Part shown: one piece after another, positions 17,517-26,246 of the stretch
Layout of the letters: every line of letters starts with the position of its first letter
Numbering within the stretch: the stretch's first letter is position 1
Assembly: GCA_963762575.1 (NCBI GenBank)
Contig: CAVXLL010000011.1
Coordinates: 434,001-498,000, forward strand
DNA length: 64,000 bases
Direction of reading: 5' to 3'
DNA from: AP-15 sp963762575
Lineage (GTDB): Bacteria > Pseudomonadota > Alphaproteobacteria > ATCC43930 > CGMCC-115725
Notes under the pieces: model-generated
The model's input: the letters and a program-made list of their open reading frames with translations, nothing else
Databases searched by the model: none
Told to the model about the DNA's origin: nothing
Position numbers and translations under genes: made by a program

Positions 17517-18959
17517 TCAGCTGTCGGCGCTCCGGCGGCGCAGAATCCAACCCATCACTTGAGCGCTCTCACCCAGTACCGGGCTGCCGATCCCGAAGAG
17601 GACAGCACCATAAGTGGCTGCGCCGATCGTAGAAAGGAGTACGAGCCTGATAAACGGCGCGTCTATCTGCGCCGATGCGGCGAACCTGCCAGCCAGGAGC
17701 ACGGTCAAGGCCATTGCCGCAGTGGATGCCATAATCGGCCAAGTCTGTGACCAAAGCTCAGAAAACTTCCCCTTCAACTCGGCTAAGACCTCCCTGGCCA
17801 AGAATATCACCACCGCGCAATAAGCCGGAGTATAGAGCACGATCATACCTGCAGCCCCGTCCCATAATACCCCGAGAACCGCCGCTCCCGGCATTACGAT
17901 CACCAGCACGAGACAGTACCAGAACAGGAACCTTTCCCGGCGCCGCGCGAGCATGACCGGTGGCAGGACGCCGTCGACGGCCCGCACGGCAGCATAGAAA
18001 CAAATCAACCTTATTAGCGGGACTGCCGGCAACCATTTCGGACCCAACAACACGACGACCATATCCTCGGCAACGAGCACAATTCCTACTGAGATGGGCA
18101 CAACGATTGCGGCGGTCAGGCGAACGGTGCGATAGAGTGCCTCGCGCAAGGCGTCGATGTTGGCCTGGAGCTCTGCCATAACCGGAGAGATCAACATATT
18201 GATCACCGGGGAAATCTTGGTTCCCGGCAAATGGGCCAGGTCCTCGGCCATAGTGTAAAGGCCCACAGTGGCAGCTTGTCCGGTGATCTTCCCCAGGACC
18301 AATGGATTCGCGTTCTCCCGCAAGGACCACATAAACTTGATGCCGAGTGTCGCCAGGCTGAAGCGGACAACCTCTCTAGCTCGTTCTCCTCCGATCCGGA
18401 ATCCCGGGAGCCACGGCGCGAAAGCGATTGTGGCGGCACTGCGCAGCGCCGGGCCGACAAGCGCTGCGATCACCAAAGTCCACACCCCCAGTCCCCCGAG
18501 TGCGCAACCGATGGTGACGGGTAACGTCACCACGGCGCCGATAACCTCCGCCTGCGACACACGGTCTAGAGCGAGCCGCTTGCGCAGCAGGCTGTCGGAA
18601 ACCACGCGGCAGGCAGTCAACGGCAGAATCAGAGCTAAAACCGGAAGCACATCGGCGAGGCGCGGAACCGCGACCCACCGCGCGATCAGCGGGGCGCCCG
18701 TTGAGAGAGCCACAAAGCCCGCCGTAGCAAGGGTCATCGTGATCCAGAAGCAGGTATCGAGTTCCCGACGGTCGAGATCGCGAAATTGGATGATCGCAGA
18801 CCCAAGTCCCATTTCTGCGATCATCCCCGCAAGTCCAGTGAAAAACATGGCAAGCGCCATGACGCCATAATCGGCAGGCACAAGGATCCGCGCTACCAAC
18901 AACGTTGTGGCGAAGGTCAGGATTTGCAGTGCCCCGCGCGACCAGGCGATCCAGAACAT
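17517..18959 (-). CDS. Polysaccharide flippase (MOP/PST family, Wzx-like)
   Basis: 480 aa, hydrophobic throughout with about twelve predicted membrane helices. The DYGVMALAMFFTGLAGMIAE and DLDRRELDTCFWITM stretches are typical of PST-type lipopolysaccharide/exopolysaccharide flippases, which move lipid-linked oligosaccharides across the inner membrane. Upstream in frame the sequence SLRARIAHSMFWIAW continues the usual family N-terminus, with GGAGAG further upstream, so translation may begin at a non-ATG codon near 18983 rather than at 18959. Last gene of the surface-glycan locus; convergent with the methyltransferase. Confidence 0.85.
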   Translation of the reverse strand: MFWIAWSRGALQILTFATTLLVARILVPADYGVMALAMFFTGLAGMIAEMGLGSAIIQFRDLDRRELDTCFWITMTLATAGFVALSTGAPLIARWVAVPRLADVLPVLALILPLTACRVVSDSLLRKRLALDRVSQAEVIGAVVTLPVTIGCALGGLGVWTLVIAALVGPALRSAATIAFAPWLPGFRIGGERAREVVRFSLATLGIKFMWSLRENANPLVLGKITGQAATVGLYTMAEDLAHLPGTKISPVINMLISPVMAELQANIDALREALYRTVRLTAAIVVPISVGIVLVAEDMVVVLLGPKWLPAVPLIRLICFYAAVRAVDGVLPPVMLARRRERFLFWYCLVLVIVMPGAAVLGVLWDGAAGMIVLYTPAYCAVVIFLAREVLAELKGKFSELWSQTWPIMASTAAMALTVLLAGRFAASAQIDAPFIRLVLLSTIGAATYGAVLFGIGSPVLGESAQVMGWILRRRSADS

Positions 18960-19699
18960 CGAGTGGGCAATGCGCGCCCTCAGCGAGATTCTCTCCGTGT
19001 GGGAGCATCATCTCAGTTCGGGACTGAGATTATGGTAATCGGATGACTGTGAAATTTTGCTCTGACCCGCACCAACATAAGAAGCCACCGCGCCAGGCCG
19101 CCGAAAGCGTGCCGCCCCGAGCATGTCAGCAACGCCGGAAACCTGGCCTTATCAAGACGGTGCCGATTGGCGGTCAAATTGCACCTGGACAAACCCCAGC
19201 GCAACGTTAATCCGGAAGCGGTTGCCAGGCTGTTGTCTGCGATCGTATTGCAGTCCCTTTGAGAGAACAGAACTTCGGGGGCAGTTCTTCGGCCAGCGCA
19301 AGCATGTCGATCCCGAGTTGGTCCGTGATGCACACCCCTTTCATACTTTTGAGAGGTTAACTTTCGGTTCGGATCTGTGGCGCCGGTTCCGAGGGCAGGC
19401 GATAGGCGATGAAGCGCGCCAACCCGAGCAGCGACATTGCCGCGGGGGCGGAGCTGGTACTGGGCCGCCAACTCAGCGGCCGCGACCTTCGTTTCGCAAC
19501 GCTTTAAAGTTTGCCTTCAACCCGTCGCCAGCCACCACCCTGTGGTCCTTGCGCATGACAGTCGGTTTCGGTGCAGCCCGTTTCGATGACATCTTGACGA
19601 CAGTTTTGGACGCCTTATTCTCATATGCAGCATAACGGAAGGCCGGGCGGATTTGCCCGGTTTTTCCGGGAGTAGAAATACTCAATTTGAGCATATTAC
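18960..19699. other. Long region without a recognisable gene
   Basis: About 740 bases between the flippase and nadA. Open frames exist on both strands (for example 19123-19635 + and 19473-19694 -) but none shows family motifs, a good ribosome site or convincing composition. A minus-strand fragment reading ITDQLGIDMLALAEELPP near 19300 looks protein-like but is short and bounded by stops. The region may be degraded coding DNA at the edge of the glycan locus. A terminator-like hairpin is present at 19643-19665. Confidence 0.4.
19643..19665 (+). terminator. Intrinsic-terminator-like hairpin before nadA
   Basis: CCGGGC, six-base loop, GCCCGG, then TTTTT. It lies 47 bases before the nadA start and would stop transcription arriving from the left on the + strand, or act in the nadA leader. 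No convincing gene ends immediately upstream. Confidence 0.55.
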
Positions 19700-19711
19700 G
19701 TGGAGATGACG

Positions 19712-20710
19712 ATGCTGCAGACCGCTCACCCCACCCCCCGGGTCACCACTCCGTTTCCTGAGCTCTATAAACGCGTCGAGCGGCACATTCCGCCGTTCGA
19801 ATGGTCCATCCTGGCCGGCGACATCGCGGCGATTTTAAAGCTCAAAAAGGAACGGAACGCGGTCGTCCTCGCGCACAACTACCAGACCCCGGACATTTTC
19901 CACACCGTCGCAGATATTGTCGGCGACAGCCTGGCGCTGGCGCGCGAGGCGGCGCGCACCGATGCCGACGTGATCGTGCTCGCGGGCGTCCATTTCATGG
20001 CCGAGACGGCAAAGCTGTTGAACCCGGCAAAAACCGTGCTGATCCCGGATCTCGAAGCCGGCTGCTCGCTCGCCGCATCGATCACGGCCGCCGATATCCA
20101 GCTGTTGCGACAACGCCATCCGGGCGTGCCGATCGTGACCTACGTCAATACCTCGGCGGCGGTGAAGGCAGAGTCCGATGTCTGCTGCACCTCGAGCAAT
20201 GCGAAAAAGATCGTCGAGGCGCTTGGAGTGCCTCGCGTCATCATGTTGCCGGACGAGTATCTGGCCCGCAACACGGCGGCCCTGACCAAGGTCGAGATCA
20301 TCGCCTGGAAGGGCCATTGCGAGGTGCATGAGCGTTTCACCCCGGAGGACATCAGAAGCCTGCGCGAGACCCATCCCGGAATTACCGTGCTGGCCCATCC
20401 AGAATGCCCGCCCGAGGTCATCGCCGAGTGCGATTTCACCGGCTCGACGGCGGCAATGGCCGATTATGTAGGCAAGCAGCGGCCGGCGCGCGTCGTGCTG
20501 CTGACCGAGTGTTCGATGAGCGACAACGTCGCGCTGCAATATCCCGATCTCGAATTCGTGCGGCCGTGCAATCTCTGCCCGCACATGAAGCGCATCACCT
20601 TGCCGAAGATCCGGCATTCGCTCGAAACCATGACCCACGAGGTCACCGTCGATCCCAGCATCGCCGAGCGGGCGCGCCGCACGGTCGAACGCATGCTGGC
20701 GCTGGGGTGA
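19712..20710 (+). CDS. nadA: Quinolinate synthase
   Basis: 332 aa from the ATG at 19712, preferred because GGAG at 19702-19705 is six bases away; in-frame GTG (19700) and ATG (19706) starts are also possible. NadA condenses iminoaspartate with dihydroxyacetone phosphate to quinolinate using a 4Fe-4S cluster. The three cluster cysteines are in EAGCSLAASI, SDVCCTSSNA and CNLCPHMKRITLP, and VLAHNYQ and MLPDEYLARN are typical. nadC follows 18 bases downstream. The partner nadB (L-aspartate oxidase), often in the same operon, is not in the window. Confidence 0.95.
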   Translation: MLQTAHPTPRVTTPFPELYKRVERHIPPFEWSILAGDIAAILKLKKERNAVVLAHNYQTPDIFHTVADIVGDSLALAREAARTDADVIVLAGVHFMAETAKLLNPAKTVLIPDLEAGCSLAASITAADIQLLRQRHPGVPIVTYVNTSAAVKAESDVCCTSSNAKKIVEALGVPRVIMLPDEYLARNTAALTKVEIIAWKGHCEVHERFTPEDIRSLRETHPGITVLAHPECPPEVIAECDFTGSTAAMADYVGKQRPARVVLLTECSMSDNVALQYPDLEFVRPCNLCPHMKRITLPKIRHSLETMTHEVTVDPSIAERARRTVERMLALG

Positions 20711-20728
20711 GAAGAGGGGAGGGCGGCG

Positions 20729-21562
20729 GTGCGGCTGATCATCGAGCCGATCGTCCGGGCGGCCTTGCTCGAGGATTTGGGGCGGGCCGGCGACATCACG
20801 ACCGAGGCGGTCGTGCCCGAAGAGGCCGAGATCGAGGCGGTGATCGCGGCGCGCCAACCGGGTATCGTCGCCGGGCTGGACGCGGCGTTGCTCGCCTTTG
20901 AGCTGATCGACCCGACACTGCAAATCGAACGGCTGTGCGGAGATGGCGCCCGGATCTCGCGCAGCGAGTTGGTCGCACGGATCAAAGGCCGAGCCAGGGG
21001 CGTGCTCGCCGCGGAGCGCACCGCGCTCAATCTTTTGTCCCGAATGTCGGGGGTCGCGACGGCGACGCGGGCGCTCGCTGACGCGATTGCCGGCAGCAAG
21101 ACAAAGATCGTGTGCACCCGCAAGACGACCCCTGGCCTGCGCACCCTCGAAAAGGAGGCCGTCCGCCTCGGTGGCGGCTCCAATCACCGTTTCGGTCTCG
21201 ATGACGCAATGCTGATCAAGGATAATCACATCGCGCTCGCCGGCGGCGTGCGGCCGGCGCTCGAACGCGCGAAGCGGCACGCCGGGCATCTGGTCAAGAT
21301 CGAGCTCGAGGTCGACACCCTCGACCAGCTCGCCGAAGCGCTCGCGATCGGGGTCGATGCCGTGCTCCTCGACAACATGACGCCGGAAACGATGCGCCGG
21401 GCGGTGGCAATGGTCGACGGCCGCGCCATCACCGAAGCCTCCGGGCGCATCAACCTCGAAACCGCGCCTGCGGTCGCCGCGACCGGCGTCGACCTGATCT
21501 CCTGCGGCTGGATCACCCACAGTGCCCCGATCCTCGATCTGGGTCTCGATATCGCGAACTGA
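20729..21562 (+). CDS. nadC: Nicotinate-nucleotide diphosphorylase (carboxylating)
   Basis: 277 aa from GTG at 20729 behind GGGAGGGCGG. NadC converts quinolinate and PRPP to nicotinate mononucleotide, the step after NadA. Seen: EDLGRAGDITTE near the N-terminus, the substrate-binding CTRKTTPGLRTLEK, GGGSNHRFGLDDAMLIKDNH and VEVDTLDQL-like strand (IELEVDTLDQLAEAL), ending in SCGWITHSAP. Full length. Operon with nadA. Confidence 0.95.
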   Translation: MRLIIEPIVRAALLEDLGRAGDITTEAVVPEEAEIEAVIAARQPGIVAGLDAALLAFELIDPTLQIERLCGDGARISRSELVARIKGRARGVLAAERTALNLLSRMSGVATATRALADAIAGSKTKIVCTRKTTPGLRTLEKEAVRLGGGSNHRFGLDDAMLIKDNHIALAGGVRPALERAKRHAGHLVKIELEVDTLDQLAEALAIGVDAVLLDNMTPETMRRAVAMVDGRAITEASGRINLETAPAVAATGVDLISCGWITHSAPILDLGLDIAN

Positions 21563-21585
21563 ACTTGCAACCATCGCGCTCCTCT

Positions 21586-21613
21586 CCTATGTGACTACAT
21601 GTAGTCACATAGG
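21586..21613. promoter_or_regulatory. Perfect 28-bp palindrome, probable operator of the Phd/PIN operon
   Basis: The left arm CCTATGTGACTACA is followed directly by its exact reverse complement TGTAGTCACATAGG. It ends seven bases before the antitoxin GTG start and overlaps where the promoter must lie. Phd/YefM antitoxins bind palindromes of this kind to repress their own operon. The symmetry is seen; binding is inferred from the family. Confidence 0.75.
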
Positions 21614-21620
21614 GAGAGAC

Positions 21621-21863
21621 GTGAACACGCTTCGTTTGCGCGATGCCAAGGCTTCCCTCTCGGCGGTCGTCGAAGCGGCCGAGCGTGGCGAGGCGACGAC
21701 GATTACCAAACACGGGAGGCCTGCGGCCGTGGTCGTGCCGGTAGAAAAGGCAAAGCGACTATACCCGAACAACCGGCCCAGCTTTGCTGCTCTGCTGATG
21801 AGAATTCCCGACGCCGTAGAGATCGAACGCGATACCTCGCCATTGCGCGAGGCCGATCTGTGA
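21621..21863 (+). CDS. Type II antitoxin, Phd/YefM family
   Basis: 80 aa from GTG at 21621 with AGGGAGAG just upstream. MNTLRLRDAKASLSAVVEAA and GEATTITKHGRPAAVVVP are the standard Phd/YefM DNA-binding fold; the C-terminal tail (about 50-80) would wrap the toxin. Its stop overlaps the start of the PIN toxin gene (GTGA), as is usual for such pairs. Likely autorepresses through the 28-bp palindrome immediately upstream. Confidence 0.88.
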   Translation: MNTLRLRDAKASLSAVVEAAERGEATTITKHGRPAAVVVPVEKAKRLYPNNRPSFAALLMRIPDAVEIERDTSPLREADL

Positions 21864-22297
21864 CGGGTTGGCTGTTCGATACTAACGTCTTGAGCGCCTT
21901 CGCGCCCGACAAGCCAACTCTTGCGCCAAAGGTTGCCATTTGGTTTGAAGAGCGTACCGACGAGCTTTTCCTCTCGGTGATCACAGCGGTCGAGATCGAA
22001 GCCGGCATCTCGAAGCTGCATCGGACCGGCTCTGGGCGGAGAGCGGACGCGCTTCGCGACTGGTTCGAACGCATTCTGAGGTGTTATGCGGATCGGGTAT
22101 TGCCGTTCGATCTCGCCGCAGCGCGGATCGCCGGCGCGCTCGGCGGCATCGCTCAGGCCGAGGGGCGCCATCCAGGCTTTGCCGATATCGCCATCGCGGC
22201 GATCGCCAAGTCGCGGGAACTCGTAATCCTGACTGTAAATCTACGCCATTTCGATCCGCTCGGTGTCGAGTCCTTCAATCCACTCAACGCAATTTGA
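21860..22297 (+). CDS. vapC: Type II toxin, PIN-domain ribonuclease (VapC family)
   Basis: 145 aa. PIN-domain acidic residues are visible in FDTNVLS (first Asp), AVEIEAGI (Glu) and GFADIAIAAIA (Asp), with LTVNLRHFDPLGV as the C-terminal strand. Such toxins cut tRNA or rRNA and are held by the antitoxin encoded just upstream. Length and motifs are complete, so the module may be active. It is placed between nadC and a decayed peptidase gene. Confidence 0.88.
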   Translation: MTGWLFDTNVLSAFAPDKPTLAPKVAIWFEERTDELFLSVITAVEIEAGISKLHRTGSGRRADALRDWFERILRCYADRVLPFDLAAARIAGALGGIAQAEGRHPGFADIAIAAIAKSRELVILTVNLRHFDPLGVESFNPLNAI

Positions 22298-22350
22298 GGC
22301 GTCCGGCGTCCCTCATGTTGCGCGACTGATCCGAGCGACCTCCCTCCATC

Positions 22351-23850
22351 TCAGCGAGCGTGGGGGTCGGGGATCGGGTCGAGCGGCCAGACGGGGCGGC
22401 GGACCTTGGTGAAGAGCTCCGGGGTGTAGATCTCGGAGCACAAGGCGCCGGTGTCGACGAGGACGACCTCGCGGGCGATCGGCTCGAAGGCGGCGCGGAA
22501 ATGCTGCATCGATTTGACCGCGACGGTGCGGTAGCGGGTCGGGTCGATGCCCAATGAGGTGAACTGGGCGAGATCGACGGCTTGGCCATTGTTGGTGATC
22601 ACGATGATGTCGATGCCGCCGACCCGGAACACCATCGACGGGCCGTAATTGCGCTCGATCCCGCCGCCCATCGGACCGTAGGCGATGAATTGGCCGTTGG
22701 TCAGGCATACGACCTCGCCGGTCAGGGTGAGCGGCCGCCGCCCATCGACGGGTCGGTCTTGCCGCCGAGCGTCAAAGTCGTTCTGGCCCCGACCCCGGCG
22801 CGCATCCCGGCCTGCACCGCCCCGGGATCGCAGATCGCGTGAAAGGCGACGCTGTCGACGCCGGCTTCGACGAGGCCCTTCAGAAACGCGGTCGCGTCGC
22901 CGTAACCGCCTCCGCCCGGGATTGTCGGTGTAGTCGGCGACGACCAGCGGCTTGTCGCCGGGCTTGCCCTGCCGCGCCAGCGCCACCGCTTCGGCAACCG
23001 GCAGCAATTTGACGGTCGTGAAGTCGCGCGTCTCCCAGGCGTGGTCCATAAATTTCTCGGCGATCGCCTGCGCCCGCGCCGATGTCGCCGTCGACCGTAA
23101 CCGTCACCGAGGGGCCGACATCGCGGATATTGGCGCGGCTGAACCCGGCGCAGATGCTGGCCACCAATGCCTCGCCGCTCTGCTCGAGCGCCTCGCCGCG
23201 GGCGATCAACTCGGCCATCGGACCGCGCTGGGTGCGGCCACGGTCGAGCCCGTACATCATCGGCCGGCGGGCGATCACGGTGCTCGGCCGGATCTCGCCC
23301 TGCATGGCGCGCTCGAGCAGTTCGGCGCCCTGCCAGGCGCGCTCGTATTGGTCGATATGCGGGTAGGTGCGATAGGCGATCAGCGCGTTCGCATTGTCCG
23401 CCATACGCCGCGTCACATTGGCGTGCAGGTCGAGCGTGACGACAACCGGCACGTCGGGCCCGAGCCGGCGGCGCAGCCGCGCCAGCAACTCGCCCTCGGC
23501 GTCTTCGTGGGTGTCGCTGACCATCGCGCCATGCAGATGCAGCAGCATCGCCGTCGATCGGGCCTTTCGACGTCGACCGCGTCGAGGATCATTCCTGCGA
23601 TCGTCTCGAACGCCTCGTCGGTGACGATGCCGGACGGGTTGGGGTTGGCGGAGACCGGGTGAACCAGGCTCCAGCCGAACTTGTCGGCCGCCTCGAAGGT
23701 CGCCCCGAAGGCCGAGCGGGTGCCGCGGAACGCCTCCGGGATCTCGTTTTCGATATGGTAATCGCGGCGGCGGAACATCGCCATGTCGGTCTTCACCCTG
23801 CTGAAGGTATTGGTCTCATGCATGAAACGGGCGGTCAGAACGCGCTTCAA
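22351..23850 (-). pseudogene. Broken M81-family metallopeptidase (MlrC/microcystinase C-like)
   Basis: Translated leftward from a TTG at 23850 with GAGGTG in front, the family sequence can be followed for about 495 codons but only by changing frame four times. RFMHETNTFS and SANPNPSGIVTDEAFETI lie in the first frame. From 23548 LLHLHGAMVSDTHEDAEGEL and TLDLHANVTRRMADNANAL are in the second. Near 23070 the frame changes to DHAWETRDFTTVKLLPV; near 22925 to GGGGYGDATAFLKGLVEAGV; near 22735 back to LTGEVVCLTNGQF and the C-terminus. The metal ligands are all encoded. Either the gene has decayed or the assembly has clustered indel errors. Members hydrolyse cyclic or D-amino-acid-containing peptides. 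Confidence 0.85.
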
Positions 23851-24589
23851 GGGATCACCTCGTCGATTGCGGCAGCGCATTAACAGCGTAACATCCGCGC
23901 CGGTTTCGGCCATAGCCGGGATGCTATGGAGATCAGCTTTAGGCGATAGGAGTTCTGCTTACCCAACTCCGGTCAGGGCATGTGGGTCGCTGCCTTTCAG
24001 CCCATCCTCGCGAAGGTCTGGGCCAAACGCGGTGCCCCCGTCCAGGAGAGCGAGCAACCAAGGTCAGAAGAAGACCCGGATCATCGAGCCCTGGAGCAGT
24101 GCTCACCCAGCACCGCCTAGTGGTCGCTGAGAGCTTCCTGCGGGAGGACGTGGCGACCGAGGACCGCGACTACTCCTTCCTCTACCAGCTCGCCTAAACC
24201 TGTGCGATCGGGGCGCCCTGGCGCACGATGACCGCATCGACGCCGTAGCCGGCGCCGTGGCGCGCACTTCCAGCGGGCCATGATGATAGACGTGGAACAA
24301 GGCAGGCGAGCGCATGGAGGCCGAGATCGAAGACTTCCTCGAAGGCTTCAATCAGCTCACCTACCGCGGCATGCGGGTCAATGGGTTCCGGGTGGCGAAA
24401 AACGGATCGCGCACTTCTCACGTCGTCTCCAGGTCATCGACAGCCGCCTGACAACAGACTTCCCCTATTCACGAGTTACTGGAGTGGACGGGAGGGGCAC
24501 TAGACAGACATCGGGGACCGAGCGTTCCCTCTTGAAGAGGGGTTGGTGATACCCGGCAGGCGCTCCGGGGAACTGCGCAGAGCGAAGCG
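23851..24589. other. Region without a recognisable gene
   Basis: About 740 bases between the broken M81 gene and a small secreted protein gene. Short protein-like stretches are present, such as ESFLREDVATEDRDYSFL ending at 24197 (+), and a 42-codon + frame from 24314 beginning MEAEIEDFLEGFNQLTYRG, but none is long enough or bounded by convincing signals to call. Probably remnants of older genes. No repeats or RNA genes were recognised. Confidence 0.4.
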
Positions 24590-24859
24590 CTAGTAGGGAT
24601 TTGTCCATGCCTGCAGGCCATCTTTGTCGGCTTCGACCCTGCAAGCATAAATACCGCGCTGCGTGCGACCGTACCACGGATCGCCCTTGAAGTGATAATT
24701 TGCGCTCGATGTGTTGAGCCATACGACGGTGTCGGCCGGACAATGCCGCTGCGCTGCTTTCTCGGTTTTAAAGGTCTGCATACCCTGTCCGAGCGCTGCG
24801 CCAGCAACCAAGAAAACCATCAGCATCGGGATCACGCCGTAAGCGATTTGTCGCGCCAT
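24590..24859 (-). CDS. Small secreted protein of unknown function
   Basis: 89 aa. The N-terminus has a signal peptide (MARQ, hydrophobic core IPMLMVFLVAGAAL, cleavage near GQG). The mature part contains CPADTVVWLNTSSANYHFKG and YGRTQRGIYACRVEAD; two cysteines could form one disulfide. Similar short periplasmic proteins occur widely in rhizobia and relatives without a known role. Monocistronic. Confidence 0.7.
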   Translation of the reverse strand: MARQIAYGVIPMLMVFLVAGAALGQGMQTFKTEKAAQRHCPADTVVWLNTSSANYHFKGDPWYGRTQRGIYACRVEADKDGLQAWTNPY

Positions 24860-25162
24860 CGTTTCTTCCCATGAGCCAGCCTGGACATTCGAGGTATTGT
24901 GGATCTCGCGGCCCTATGCTTCCTCCAGCTGGCTCAAGTATACCAGAAATTTGCCGGCGTGCTTGACGGCTGCGCAAGGCCGGATGCCCCCATGAACCAG
25001 CGGGCCTCCGACCCTCCGACCAGCCCAGGCCGCGCTGACGGCACAGTGCCCACGCCAAAAACAAGAACGCCCCCCCGACCGAGCCGGGGACGTTTTGTAG
25101 CCTGGAACCCGGGCGGGGTTACCTTGCCGAGGTGTCCATCATGGACCGGAGAATGCCGCCGG
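24860..25162. other. Intergenic stretch
   Basis: About 300 bases between the secreted-protein gene and a 26-aa membrane-peptide gene. Nothing convincing was seen on either strand; open frames here are short and low in family character. Confidence 0.4.
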
Positions 25163-25243
25163 TCAGACGACGTGGAACAGGAAAAGAAGGAGGATAATCG
25201 GGATCGGAATCCCGAGTAGCCAAAGCAACAACCCTCTACCCAT
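25163..25243 (-). CDS. 26-aa membrane peptide
   Basis: ATG at 25243 preceded by GAGGAGGGCGCC, a strong ribosome site. The peptide begins MGRGLLLWLLGIPIPIILLL and ends FLFHVV, one continuous membrane segment with an Arg near the N-terminus. Very similar tiny peptides (GLLLWLLGIPIPIIILL type) are often seen in alphaproteobacteria and are usually left unannotated. It sits next to the stress genes csbD and hsp20. A membrane-stress role is a guess. Confidence 0.65.
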   Translation of the reverse strand: MGRGLLLWLLGIPIPIILLLFLFHVV

Positions 25244-25269
25244 GGCGCCCTCCTCGCGGTGATGAGAAC

Positions 25270-25455
25270 CTATTTCTTGCCGGCGATCTCGCGAAGGGCG
25301 TCCTTGGCGTGGCCGACCGCGCCCTGAACCCGCCCTTCGGCCTGATCGGACTTGCCTTCGGCTTCGGTCCCGGCATCGCCCAGAGCTTTCCCCGCCTGCT
25401 CCTTGATTTTGCCGGTGGCTTTCTTCACGCCTCCTGCGACACGATCCTTATCCAT
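25270..25455 (-). CDS. CsbD family stress protein
   Basis: 61 aa from the ATG at 25455. KDRVAGGVKKATGKIKEQAG and GKSDQAEGRVQGAVGHAKD are the typical CsbD repeats, a small hydrophilic helical protein induced in general stress. Located beside hsp20 and the tiny membrane peptide, suggesting a stress cluster. Biochemical function unknown for the family. Confidence 0.85.
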   Translation of the reverse strand: MDKDRVAGGVKKATGKIKEQAGKALGDAGTEAEGKSDQAEGRVQGAVGHAKDALREIAGKK

Positions 25456-25551
25456 CGTCAATTCCTCTGTTTGATTTACTCGCATTGAGAACACGGCAAT
25501 TCGCTCAGTAGTTCCTCGCCGGCATTAGCCTCTCTGAAGGTGGTAAAAGAA

Positions 25552-25585
25552 AACGCCCCCGAAAATTCGGGGGCGTTCACTTTTT
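25552..25585. terminator. Bidirectional intrinsic terminator after hsp20
   Basis: AACGCCCCCGAA, AA, TTCGGGGGCGTT form a 12-bp stem; TTTTT follows on the + side (25581-25585) and a T-rich run (TTTTCTTTT on the - strand) on the other. It lies 14 bases past the Hsp20 stop and terminates that gene; it also insulates csbD. Confidence 0.8.
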
Positions 25586-25598
25586 CAGATCGGGCCGG

Positions 25599-26081
25599 TC
25601 AAGCAGCTTGACGCTGGGTCACCTGCTCCTGCTGCGGTGCAGTCACCTGCTCGGGCTGTCCAGTGCCGATCTGGATCTGGCGCGGCTTCGCCGCCTCCGG
25701 CACCTCGTGGACTAGGTCGACGTGCAGCATGCCGTTGACGAGGCTGGCGCCGACGACCTTGATGTGGTCGGCGAGGCTGAAGCGCCGCTCAAACGCGCGT
25801 CGCGCGATACCGCGATGCAGGTAGCGGTTCTCGTCTTCGTCCTTTTTCGCCTTGCCGGTCACCAGGAGCGTGTTCTCCTGCGCGGTGATGTCCAGCTCAT
25901 CCTCGGAAAAACCCGCGACAGCCATCGTCAGGCGATAGGCGTCTTCACCGGTCTTCTCGATGTTGTATGGCGGATAGGCGAGGGAAGCGCTATCGACGCG
26001 TGTCGCGGCATCGACCAGCCGGGTCAGCCGATCAAAACCGATAGTAGACCGGAACAGCGGAGAGAAATCGAAACGATCCAT
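25599..26081 (-). CDS. Small heat shock protein (Hsp20/IbpA family)
   Basis: 160 aa from the ATG at 26081 (GGAGAAC upstream). Starts MDRFDFSPLFRSTIGFDRL, the usual alphaproteobacterial IbpA opening; alpha-crystallin domain about 35-130 with YPPYNIEKTGEDAYRLTMAV and the GML motif (NGMLHVDL). The C-terminus has the IxI motif as IQI. The tail is Gln-rich (QPEQVTAPQQEQV). An ATP-independent holdase for unfolded proteins. No clear ROSE-type thermometer could be judged by eye in its leader. Confidence 0.92.
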   Translation of the reverse strand: MDRFDFSPLFRSTIGFDRLTRLVDAATRVDSASLAYPPYNIEKTGEDAYRLTMAVAGFSEDELDITAQENTLLVTGKAKKDEDENRYLHRGIARRAFERRFSLADHIKVVGASLVNGMLHVDLVHEVPEAAKPRQIQIGTGQPEQVTAPQQEQVTQRQAA

Positions 26082-26246
26082 GACCAAGTTCTCCTTTGAG
26101 CAACATGGTATTTCGGCACCCACCAATTCGGCCGGATGCCATTCACTGGCGCGCTGTCCCTTAGCGGCGACCGCGCATACTTTAGATGGGCAATATCGGG
26201 TAATGATCAAGGGGTCAGCCGGTGCATTAGCGCCGGCTGGACAACA

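Noticed and set aside
19123..19635. 170-codon + frame before nadA
   Set aside because: No recognisable domain, odd composition and no ribosome site; the nearby terminator hairpin alone does not support it.
22313..22708. Separate Arg-rich 131-codon gene on the minus strand
   Set aside because: Shadow frame within the decayed M81 peptidase gene.
24314..24442. 42-codon + frame beginning MEAEIEDFLEGFNQ
   Set aside because: Protein-like start but short, no ribosome site and no known relative; left inside a region entry.
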